Positions 41,258-48,080 of a stretch of 48,080 nt of DNA are shown here, piece after piece. Numbering within the stretch: the first letter of the stretch is position 1; each line of letters starts with the position of its first letter. Position numbers and translations under genes: made by a program. The notes under the pieces are model-generated. The model had not been told where the DNA came from, did not search any database, and was given only the letters and a program-made list of their open reading frames with translations. Source of the DNA: Bacteroidota bacterium (GTDB taxonomy: Bacteria; Bacteroidota; Bacteroidia; Chitinophagales; Chitinophagaceae); assembly GCA_947476825.1 (NCBI GenBank), contig CANJRV010000010.1, forward strand, positions 1 to 48,080. Reading direction: 5' to 3'.

Positions 41258-42166
41258 TCAATAATGTTTAATACCCATCATACTGGTAAAGCTTAACTCC
41301 TTATGTAATTGTTTGATCAATCCATCAGCTAAACCAATTTGCGGAACCATAATTTCCTCCATATTTCCCCAACGCATGATATTCGTATAAATCAATAAGG
41401 CAGGCACTATTACATCCGCTCTATCTTCGCGAAAACCATATTTATGAATTCGTTCGACAACACTTAAGGGGCTCATTTCTTTATAGTATTCACGTAATGC
41501 TTCCAAAAGTAATGGCTTACCCGCTTTCTTTTTAGAAATGGAAAATATTTTATTGATATTACCACCTGTTCCAATTGCAACAAGAGGAGAAAATTGTTTG
41601 ATGTTAGATTTTAAAAAGTATTTAATTTCATCCCAAACTTCCTCGTCAATTTGTTCTTTTAAAATCCGTATGGTGCCTATATTGAATGATCGTTTGACGA
41701 TATTGCTTTTTTTACTATAGAAAGTAAGTTCCGTACTACCACCACCAACATCAATATATAAATAAGCATTTTTTGTGTCCATCGTTTCAGCTTGGTGGGT
41801 ATCGTATAGTATTTCTGCTTCGGTACTACCGGATATGACTTCTATGTTGATACCTGTTTGACTAAATACAGCTTCCACTATATTGGTCGAATTCCTTGCA
41901 TCACGCATAGCGGAAGTTGCGCAAACCTTTAAACGATGCACACCGTAAACATTCAACAAATGATTAAAAGCCTTCATTGTCTCAATTAGTTGCGCTTCCT
42001 TTTTAGCTGAAATAATTCCAGTTTCAAAAACATCAAAGCCTAAACGTATTGGGACTCTTACAAGATTTACTTTTGTAAAGTCCAAACTACCATCTGTATA
42101 GGTAGTAATATCATTAATTAATAATCGTACGGCATTGGATCCAATATCAATGGCAGCTAATCGCAT
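41258..42166 (-). CDS. ppx: Exopolyphosphatase / guanosine pentaphosphatase (Ppx/GppA)
   Basis: The 302-residue protein has the ASKHA fold of the family. The first phosphate loop is AAIDIGSNAVRLLI (about 4-17) and the second is YIDVGGGSTELTFY (about 138-151). GTGGNINKIF near residue 200 and VIVPALLIYTNIM near 255 are other family words. It removes terminal phosphate from polyphosphate, or from pppGpp. It is shorter than the two-domain E. coli forms and lacks the HD-like C-terminal domain. It starts 25 bp after ppk ends, so polyphosphate making and breaking are co-expressed. Confidence 0.9.
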   Translation of the reverse strand: MRLAAIDIGSNAVRLLINDITTYTDGSLDFTKVNLVRVPIRLGFDVFETGIISAKKEAQLIETMKAFNHLLNVYGVHRLKVCATSAMRDARNSTNIVEAVFSQTGINIEVISGSTEAEILYDTHQAETMDTKNAYLYIDVGGGSTELTFYSKKSNIVKRSFNIGTIRILKEQIDEEVWDEIKYFLKSNIKQFSPLVAIGTGGNINKIFSISKKKAGKPLLLEALREYYKEMSPLSVVERIHKYGFREDRADVIVPALLIYTNIMRWGNMEEIMVPQIGLADGLIKQLHKELSFTSMMGIKHY

Positions 42167-42191
42167 GGTAAAGAAATATGATGCAAGATAA

Positions 42192-44258
42192 TCAGTAGTT
42201 TTTAGCCTTCAAAAAATTATATATTTCAACCTGAGAACGAATAGAATTTTCTGCTGGTTTTTTAATGACATATTCATTCTTTTGTTCGTTGTCTAATTGA
42301 CGTGCTTTAACATTTTCAGATAATTGAATGTTTAAAATTTGGATTAGTTCTTCCTTGCAAGTTTTGTCAAAAATCGGTGTGGTAGCTTCTATTCGATAAT
42401 CTAAATTTCGAATCATCCAATCGGCACTCGATAAATAAACATCTTCTTGACCTTTGTTGTAAAAATAAAAAAGTCGCGCATGCTCTAAATATTCATCCAC
42501 AATACTAATGGCTTTCATTGGCGTTTTCCACTTTGCATTTTCGGTCAATACACAACAAATACCTCGAATTATTAATTGAATATTGACTTTATGATTGGCA
42601 GCTTGATACAATTCATGGATTAGTTTATCATCAGAAAGGCTATTCAATTTAATAATTAATGAAGCCCCATTTTTACTATGTTGTATTTCATTCACAATTT
42701 TAGAAATGAAAAATTTCCTTGTATTTGTTGGAGAAACGATCAACGTTTTACATTGCTGCAAAAAATGAAGCATCTGTGGGTTTTCCAAATATTTGAACAT
42801 TCGATTAATATCCGAAACTATTCGTTTATCTGCAGTCAATAAACAATGATCGCTATAAAAATTGGCGGTGGTTTCATTTAAATTTCCAGTGCTTACAAAA
42901 CCATAATAACGCAATGTCTTGGCTATACGTTTCGCAATCAAACACAATTTAGCGTGAACTTTTTGATGGGGCAATCCTACTAAAACTTGTACACCTTCTT
43001 CTTCTAAAAGACGTTTCCATTTCATGTTTGCTTCTTCATCAAAACGAGCCCTTAATTCCATTACCACCGTCACTTTTTTCCCATTTCTTACGGCATTAAT
43101 CAATGCATTTACAATTTTGGAATCTTTGGCTAAGCGGTAACAAGTAATTTTAATACTCTCTACAAACGGGTCTATCGCTGCTTCTCGTAATAAATCAATA
43201 ATGGAATCGAAACTATGATACGGAAAATGTAACATCACATCTCGTTGATTCAATACATCTAAGATGCGAACTGGTTGCGTGAATAATGGATGTACAAATG
43301 GTTTTTTTCTTGTTATTCTTTTGTCGAAAACCTCCATCGGAAAATCCATGAAGTCTTTAAAATTATGGATGCGATTGCCAGAAATTAAATGGTCTTTTTT
43401 GGTGAGGTTGAGTAATTTAATCAAATAATCTAATAAGTTTTTTTGAATAGCCTTATCATACACCAAACGAACTGCTTTTCCTTTTTTTCTATTTTTTAAA
43501 CCTTTTTCTATGCTGGAAATTAAATCAGATTGAATATCATTATCCATGTCTAATTCTGCATCTCTAGTCACTTTAATAATATACCCTTCAAATAAATCAA
43601 ACCCAAATTGTGTAAACAAACTAGGCAAGCAAAAGCGAATGACATCCTCTAATAGGATAATACACCTTTCATTTTTGGCACTTGGTAATATTAAAAATCT
43701 TGGTAACGTTTGTGTAGGCACCTCAATTAATGAATAACTATTCATGAAAGAATTTTGACTATGCGATAAGGTACAAGCAAGATAAATGGACTTGTCTTGT
43801 AACAATGGTAGTTCTGGAATACTTTCAATCATTAAGGGATGTAAATTCGTCCTTACTTTTTCATTGAAATATTGCTGTACAAATTCTTTCTGAAGTTTCG
43901 TAATTTGTTTTTCTGTTACGATGGTAATCTTCTTTTTTTTGAGCTCAACTAAAATGGTTGCGTAAATCCGATCAAACTCCTTTTGTTGTGCTAATAAATT
44001 AAATTGGATTTCTTTCAGAATATTGGAAGGCTTAGATTCCAAATACATTTTTGCTTTATTGCCGAATTGCAACATCCGATTAAGGGCGCCAACTCGAACT
44101 CGAAAGAATTCATCTAAATTATTGGAAAAAATACCTAAAAATCGTAATCTTTCTGAAAGGGGAACTGTTGGATCATTCGCCTCTTGCAATACTCGAGCAT
44201 TAAAGGCAAGCCAACTTATATCACGAACAATTTTGGGTGGTTGCTTTTTGGAATTCAT
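42192..44258 (-). CDS. ppk: Polyphosphate kinase 1
   Basis: From the ATG at 44258 the protein has 688 residues; a GTG reading from 44282 adds eight and is less likely. N-terminal words are DISWLAFNARVLQEAND and LRFLGIFSNNLDEFFRVRVG. The middle (FVESIKITCYRLAKDS, VVMELRARFDEEANMKW) and VHAKLCLI carry the catalytic His of the HKD-type site (near residue 425). The second site lies in YLSSADWMIRNLDYRIEATTPI. It reversibly adds the gamma-phosphate of ATP to polyphosphate. The ppx gene follows after 25 bp, giving the usual ppk-ppx operon. Confidence 0.94.
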   Translation of the reverse strand: MNSKKQPPKIVRDISWLAFNARVLQEANDPTVPLSERLRFLGIFSNNLDEFFRVRVGALNRMLQFGNKAKMYLESKPSNILKEIQFNLLAQQKEFDRIYATILVELKKKKITIVTEKQITKLQKEFVQQYFNEKVRTNLHPLMIESIPELPLLQDKSIYLACTLSHSQNSFMNSYSLIEVPTQTLPRFLILPSAKNERCIILLEDVIRFCLPSLFTQFGFDLFEGYIIKVTRDAELDMDNDIQSDLISSIEKGLKNRKKGKAVRLVYDKAIQKNLLDYLIKLLNLTKKDHLISGNRIHNFKDFMDFPMEVFDKRITRKKPFVHPLFTQPVRILDVLNQRDVMLHFPYHSFDSIIDLLREAAIDPFVESIKITCYRLAKDSKIVNALINAVRNGKKVTVVMELRARFDEEANMKWKRLLEEEGVQVLVGLPHQKVHAKLCLIAKRIAKTLRYYGFVSTGNLNETTANFYSDHCLLTADKRIVSDINRMFKYLENPQMLHFLQQCKTLIVSPTNTRKFFISKIVNEIQHSKNGASLIIKLNSLSDDKLIHELYQAANHKVNIQLIIRGICCVLTENAKWKTPMKAISIVDEYLEHARLFYFYNKGQEDVYLSSADWMIRNLDYRIEATTPIFDKTCKEELIQILNIQLSENVKARQLDNEQKNEYVIKKPAENSIRSQVEIYNFLKAKNY

Positions 44259-44334
44259 ATTTATCGAGCGAAGATAAAACACAGATTATTTTTTTAATGT
44301 TAAGTTTTTCGAGGTGGAATAAGAATAGAAATAC

Positions 44335-44342
44335 TATTTTTA
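44335..44342 (+). promoter_or_regulatory. -7-like box TATTTTTA before the small lipoprotein gene
   Basis: Seven of eight bases fit TAnnTTTG, and the ATG at 44347 follows after four bases. Confidence 0.35.
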
Positions 44343-44346
44343 CCCG

Positions 44347-44883
44347 ATGAAGAAAATCTGTTTAGCCCTTGCTAGTGTTAGCATGTTGTATGCTTGTAAC
44401 GATGCCGAAAATGCTAGAAAAAAAACAATGAAAATTTACACATTGGATTCTCTGCATTTTCAAATAGAAGCCCCAATGTCATGGAAAGCTAGTCAAAATA
44501 AAAATGAACCGAATGCGGTTACTTTCTTTGAGAATTTAGAAAATGGAACTGATAAATTTGAAGAAAATATTTCCATTTGGTACGAAAGTTTACCATTAGC
44601 TATCGCTGATTCTACCTATGCAAAAGCAGCAGTTACGCAATTGAAAATTACAAATCCAAGCATTGACATTTCAAGTATTTCGAAGAAGAAGATTGGCGAG
44701 AATAATTTTCATGTTTTTCAATTTAATTTTACCAGACCTGATAGTAGCCATTACACTGTGCAAGGTTATACTTGCTTGAAGGGTTTACACGGATATAATT
44801 TTATTTGTACCAGCGACCAACAACAAATGTCTGCACACCAAGCTGTTTTTGATTCTATACTTACTACATTCAAACCGCTATAA
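44347..44883 (+). CDS. Small lipoprotein of unknown function
   Basis: The 178-residue protein has a lipoprotein signal (MKKICLALASVSMLYAC) with the lipidated cysteine at 17. The mature part starts YTLDSLHFQIEAPMSWK and contains FFENLENGTDKFEENISIWYE, then HYTVQGYTCLKGLHGYNFICT, in pieces. This strand-helix-strand order resembles PsbP/DUF1795-like domains, which is a weak match. The SGNH hydrolase gene begins 2 bp after its stop, so they are translated together; a joint envelope task is inferred. Confidence 0.65.
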   Translation: MKKICLALASVSMLYACNDAENARKKTMKIYTLDSLHFQIEAPMSWKASQNKNEPNAVTFFENLENGTDKFEENISIWYESLPLAIADSTYAKAAVTQLKITNPSIDISSISKKKIGENNFHVFQFNFTRPDSSHYTVQGYTCLKGLHGYNFICTSDQQQMSAHQAVFDSILTTFKPL

Positions 44884-44885
44884 AC

Positions 44886-45482
44886 ATGAAATATTTAGCC
44901 TTAGGAGATAGTTACACTATAGGTGAGCTTGTACCTTCAAATCAAAATTTTCCGAATCAAGTGGTAAGCTTATTGCAGGAAAAAGGAAAGGATTGTCGCT
45001 TAGATAAATTGATTGCAGTAACAGGATGGACTACCGATGAATTGGCCATAGCCATAGAAAAGGATAGACCTGCATTTGATTATGATATCGTTACTTTATT
45101 GATAGGTGTGAATAATCAATATCGCGAAAGAAGCCTAGAAGAGTATCGTTGGCAATTTTATACTTTACTATGTCAAGCCATATTATTTGCGAATGGAAAT
45201 CCGAAACATGTAATCGTATTGTCTATTCCAGATTGGGGACTTACACCTTTCAATACCTCGCGTGATTCGCAATTGACTTCTGCACAAATAGATGCATTCA
45301 ACGCCATCAATCGATCCATAACTTTTGACTTGGGATGCAATTATATTGATGTGACAAATTCTTCACGCGAACATGCAACGGATAAAAATTTCTTAGCAGA
45401 AGACCTGCTGCATTATTCAGCTACTGAATATACTATTTGGGCAAAAAAAGTTGTCGAAACAATTCTAAGCTGGAAAGCGTAA
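44886..45482 (+). CDS. SGNH/GDSL hydrolase
   Basis: The 198-residue protein has the SGNH blocks in order. Block I is LALGDSYTIGE with the catalytic S9. Block III is LLIGVNNQYRERSLEEY with G74 and N76/N77. Block V is EDLLHYS with D173 and H176. The family hydrolyses ester bonds of lipids or acetylated sugars. No signal peptide is visible, so it may act in the cytoplasm. It lies 2 bp after the lipoprotein gene and converges on lptC. Confidence 0.85.
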   Translation: MKYLALGDSYTIGELVPSNQNFPNQVVSLLQEKGKDCRLDKLIAVTGWTTDELAIAIEKDRPAFDYDIVTLLIGVNNQYRERSLEEYRWQFYTLLCQAILFANGNPKHVIVLSIPDWGLTPFNTSRDSQLTSAQIDAFNAINRSITFDLGCNYIDVTNSSREHATDKNFLAEDLLHYSATEYTIWAKKVVETILSWKA

Positions 45483-45489
45483 TTCCTTT

Positions 45490-46065
45490 TTATTGAATCG
45501 GTAAAGCTTTATTGCTGATACCAATCATGCCTTTCACATTGGTAATTTTATACACTGAAAAGGTTTGATCCGATTCTAAACCATCCCCAAAAATCACTTG
45601 TGTAGGGGTAGTTATTTTTACGAATTTATCGGTATACATTTTTTTCAATTTTTCGCTCCAAACTAATTCTTCTGTATGGAGCGTTTCTTTTTTATTATTG
45701 CTCACAACCACGCTATCTCTCACTAAGACATTACCAGAATTTTCAAAGTACTTACCATATTTTGCGGTAAGGGTGCTCTTCACGAATAGACTATCATCAA
45801 AAAATTCTACCTTAATTCCTTCCTTCATTTCGATATAAGTAGGGTCCGTATTTTCGATATGGATAAATTTTTTGGTATACAATTTTGCTGTTGTATGTCC
45901 ATCTTTGCTATACAGAATCGTAACCTCTTCAGCACGTTCTGTATTCAACATATTTCTATCTATAGTACTGTGAATTTTCTTTAGGTCATTTTTACATCCA
46001 ACAAAACATAAAAAAAAGAGGCCGATGCAAAAAAAATAGAACCTACATATTGGCGTATTAATCAT
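45490..46065 (-). CDS. lptC: LPS export protein LptC
   Basis: From the ATG at 46065 the protein has 191 residues. It starts with a hydrophobic anchor ending FVGC, so it is probably a lipoprotein with Cys24. The LptC beta-jellyroll follows: AKLYTKKFIHIEN, EMKEGIKVEFFDDS, LTAKYGKYFENSGNVLVRDSVVVSN (read in pieces), and LHTEELVWSEKLKKMYTDKFV. The EELVWSEKLKKMYTDKFV strand pair and the GDGLESDQTFSVYKI end are typical. It bridges LptBFG and LptA in LPS transport. It overlaps the end of the barrel-protein gene by 8 bp. A start at 46131 would extend deep into that gene. Confidence 0.88.
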   Translation of the reverse strand: MINTPICRFYFFCIGLFFLCFVGCKNDLKKIHSTIDRNMLNTERAEEVTILYSKDGHTTAKLYTKKFIHIENTDPTYIEMKEGIKVEFFDDSLFVKSTLTAKYGKYFENSGNVLVRDSVVVSNNKKETLHTEELVWSEKLKKMYTDKFVKITTPTQVIFGDGLESDQTFSVYKITNVKGMIGISNKALPIQ

Positions 46066-47338
46066 AACGGCGTTTGATAAACCATTTGTCGTTGAATGTA
46101 AATCCGAAAGAAAAGCGCGTATAATTTTCACTTACTAAACCATTGTCTGTAGTGCCTCTTTTGCCAATTTCAAATGCCGCGTTTATTTGACCAATACTAG
46201 AATTTGTTCTACGAATTGGATAGCCAATTCCTAAAGTCGCGCCTGATTTTTTGAGATTCGTATTATTGAATTTAAAAATATCTTGACCAGTATACAATCC
46301 AGCTCTGAAAGTCATTTTTTTCCAATAATCTGACACAGAATTAACATCAGGTGTAAAGGCTCCACCTAATTTTATCATATACATATTCGACAAAGAATCC
46401 GAATTACCATAAGCGGAATATTTGCTCCAGTCTGATGCAGTTAAATCCATTCCAATTTGCCATTGATCGCCATAGCCAAGTATTACACCAACTCCCCAAT
46501 TGGATGGGATTTTAATTTTCCCGGTCAAGTTTTTAACACTATCAATTCTACGCACATAATCTGGGCTTGAGATGTCGCCTAAAAAGGATTCCCAATAGGC
46601 TTCTTTTTTTGCATTGATAGATTGTGCACCAGAATAAGTAACACCAATTTTCAAGGAATAATTCGTCGATATTTTTTTATGCCATAAAGCACCTACCTGC
46701 CAAAACGCGCCACCCATGGTGGTTCTACCGGTTATATTATTAGAAAGTATTTTCAGTGAATCGGTAAATGAAGATTCAGAGGAATTGACTAAGTTACCAA
46801 AGTTATAGCCTGTATTAAATCCTACTGATACTTCTCCAAGTTTATAAGCAGCGCCAACATATATTTTTTGTAATCCACCGCCACCATAATAATTATAGTT
46901 TACTTTAGATATACCATCAATAGAGTCTGTTTTTGCAAAGCTATATTTAGAGCGAGTTTGAGGTAATAATCCAAAACTGATTCCCATTTTTTTAGAAACA
47001 GGTATTCCAATATTCATATACGCGAGTGTAGTTGAACCAGTTCTATTGGAACTATTGTTACTTTTTATTTTCAACAAACTAGCTTCAATACCAATTTGAT
47101 ATGCCGTTAGTTTTAAACCAGTATAAGTAGCTGGATTAACAGGATTAGCAATTAAGGGATTGTCATCTGCAATAGCAATACCACCCATTCCACGGTTAGC
47201 AATATTTTCAATTTGTTTTAAATTGCCTAAGCCGTAACGAGAGTAAGGCGAATTTTCTTGGGCTACTATTTTTTGATGTACCGAAAAGGCAAGGACAAAA
47301 AGTGTGGTTAATTTAATTGTTTTTTTCCAATATTGCAT
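46058..47338 (-). CDS. Outer-membrane barrel protein, FadL/PorV-like appearance
   Basis: From the ATG at 47338 the protein has 426 residues with a signal peptide (MQYWKKTIKLTTLFVLAFSVHQKIVAQ read in pieces); a start at 47413 would lie inside coaX. The mature start, SPYSRYGLGNL, and NRGMGGIAIADDNPLIANPVNPATY with its pair of N-P motifs are those of a Bacteroidota barrel family with a globular start. The rest is alternating strands up to FSFGFTFNDKWFIKRRYD. The order coaX, barrel, lptC is, from memory, conserved in the phylum. It may take part in envelope assembly; the function is unknown. It overlaps coaX by 26 bp. Confidence 0.72.
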   Translation of the reverse strand: MQYWKKTIKLTTLFVLAFSVHQKIVAQENSPYSRYGLGNLKQIENIANRGMGGIAIADDNPLIANPVNPATYTGLKLTAYQIGIEASLLKIKSNNSSNRTGSTTLAYMNIGIPVSKKMGISFGLLPQTRSKYSFAKTDSIDGISKVNYNYYGGGGLQKIYVGAAYKLGEVSVGFNTGYNFGNLVNSSESSFTDSLKILSNNITGRTTMGGAFWQVGALWHKKISTNYSLKIGVTYSGAQSINAKKEAYWESFLGDISSPDYVRRIDSVKNLTGKIKIPSNWGVGVILGYGDQWQIGMDLTASDWSKYSAYGNSDSLSNMYMIKLGGAFTPDVNSVSDYWKKMTFRAGLYTGQDIFKFNNTNLKKSGATLGIGYPIRRTNSSIGQINAAFEIGKRGTTDNGLVSENYTRFSFGFTFNDKWFIKRRYD

Positions 47339-48044
47339 ATAATCCTTTAAACAGAAAGTGAGTGTCGGCAAATATCTTGTTTTTAAGACGGTTTTCAAAA
47401 AAAGTAGCATCACCTCCAGTTAAAACACAGTTAATTTTTCCGTACTGGGATTCGAATTGTTCTATCATGCCATCAATCTCAGCTGTGATACCATTGATAG
47501 CACCACTTCTCATGGAAGACTCTGTGTCATATCCCAATAATGCCAAGTGGCCTTCTCGAGTAACCAATGGAAGTTTATCTGTATGCTCATGCATAGAAAG
47601 CAATCGCATGTGGATACCTGGCGTAATGGCACCACCTCTAAACGCATTATTTTTAGCTAAAAAATTATAGGTAACACAAGTACCAACGGAGATAGCTAAA
47701 CTGTTTTCACCAGGAAATAATTGGCTAAGAGCAGCAACGCAAGCAAGCCTATCATTACCCAAAGTTTCTGGAGACCCATAAGCATTTAAAAATGGCAAAC
47801 GAGTGTGGTGATCGAGTATCGTACATTTTGTTTTTTCTTGCAACAAAGTTTCAATTTCAATCGGATGATGAATCACGGAGGAGAGAATTGATTTTTTCGG
47901 GCCATGTAAAATTAATATTTTTTCAATCGTGGTAAGCGCATCTTCTACATGAAAGACAAATTTTTCAACTATCTTTTTATCCGCGAAGAGTGCGGCTTTT
48001 AATTGGGTATTCCCAAAATCTAAAACAAGTGATGTAGGTGACAT
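47313..48044 (-). CDS. coaX: Type III pantothenate kinase
   Basis: The 243-residue enzyme phosphorylates pantothenate in the first step of CoA synthesis. The ASKHA phosphate loop is LDFGNTQLK (8-16). YGSPETLGNDRLACVAA near residue 90, ISVGTCVTYNFL near 118 and GGAITPGIHMRLLSMHEHTDKLP near 135 (split over loop and helix) are the CoaX motifs. VLTGGDATFF near residue 210 is the last ATP-site loop. Unlike types I and II it has no P-loop kinase motif. It is the first gene of an overlapping cluster, coaX, barrel protein, lptC. 48045-48080 contains nothing recognisable. Confidence 0.93.
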   Translation of the reverse strand: MSPTSLVLDFGNTQLKAALFADKKIVEKFVFHVEDALTTIEKILILHGPKKSILSSVIHHPIEIETLLQEKTKCTILDHHTRLPFLNAYGSPETLGNDRLACVAALSQLFPGENSLAISVGTCVTYNFLAKNNAFRGGAITPGIHMRLLSMHEHTDKLPLVTREGHLALLGYDTESSMRSGAINGITAEIDGMIEQFESQYGKINCVLTGGDATFFENRLKNKIFADTHFLFKGLYAILEKNN

Positions 48045-48080
48045 GAAAAAGTATTTTATATAGGTTAAATGAAAATTGTA

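Overview
The window reads as chromosomal DNA of a Bacteroidota member, most likely in the Chitinophagales/Sphingobacteriales range. The evidence is AT-rich DNA, no Shine-Dalgarno sequences, TAnnTTTG-type -7 promoter boxes, six proteins with type IX secretion (T9SS) C-terminal signals, a GldA-like ATPase, a TonB-dependent receptor with a carboxypeptidase-regulatory-like N-terminus, and a DapD lysine pathway. Family names come from recognising the proteins; no search was run.

Layout. 1-234 is the tail of a T9SS cargo gene. 235-985 is a gene-free island of dispersed repeats. 986-3566 (minus) holds a GNAT acetyltransferase, a GxxExxY PD-(D/E)XK nuclease-like gene inside a repeat-bounded unit, and a T9SS type B cargo protein. 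3.7-4.6 kb holds a 2-oxoglutarate/Fe(II) oxygenase facing a tRNA-Leu(GAG), with a shared hairpin between them. 4.6-8.2 kb encodes a very large secreted or outer-membrane protein. At 8.2-14.8 kb an XRE regulator is divergent from a two-gene T9SS cargo operon, with a strong dyad between them. 15-20.7 kb carries namZ-like, dapD, a short gldA-like ABC ATPase, an outer-membrane protein and argS. 20.8-26.9 kb carries a lipoprotein, ispD, a Gre-like factor, a BaiN/HI0933 flavoprotein, a porin-like barrel and another T9SS cargo gene. 27-29 kb has a ParE-type toxin-antitoxin pair and sucC. 29-31.5 kb has two polysaccharide genes (a WecA-like glycosyl-1-phosphate transferase and a nucleotide-sugar dehydrogenase). 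31.6-37.6 kb has T9SS cargo, rpsU, xerC/D, an MBL hydrolase, ald, a TerB-like gene and metF. 37.6-44.3 kb has a TonB receptor, a degenerate SDR, ppx and ppk. 44.3-48.0 kb has a lipoprotein plus SGNH hydrolase pair and an overlapping lptC / barrel protein / coaX cluster.

Most of the window is housekeeping and envelope biology: lysine, isoprenoid, folate and CoA synthesis, polyphosphate, LPS export and glycan assembly, interleaved with secreted T9SS proteins. The most unusual material is short repeated DNA. A GxxExxY gene is bracketed by perfect 16-bp inverted repeats that also encode its ends. A stop-codon-rich repeat (core TTAGTATTGAGTAGTTAG) sits on the 3' ends of several unrelated genes and can form their last codons. 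Several hairpin families recur between genes. Many start codons lie 4-11 nt after a -7 box, suggesting leaderless or near-leaderless messages.
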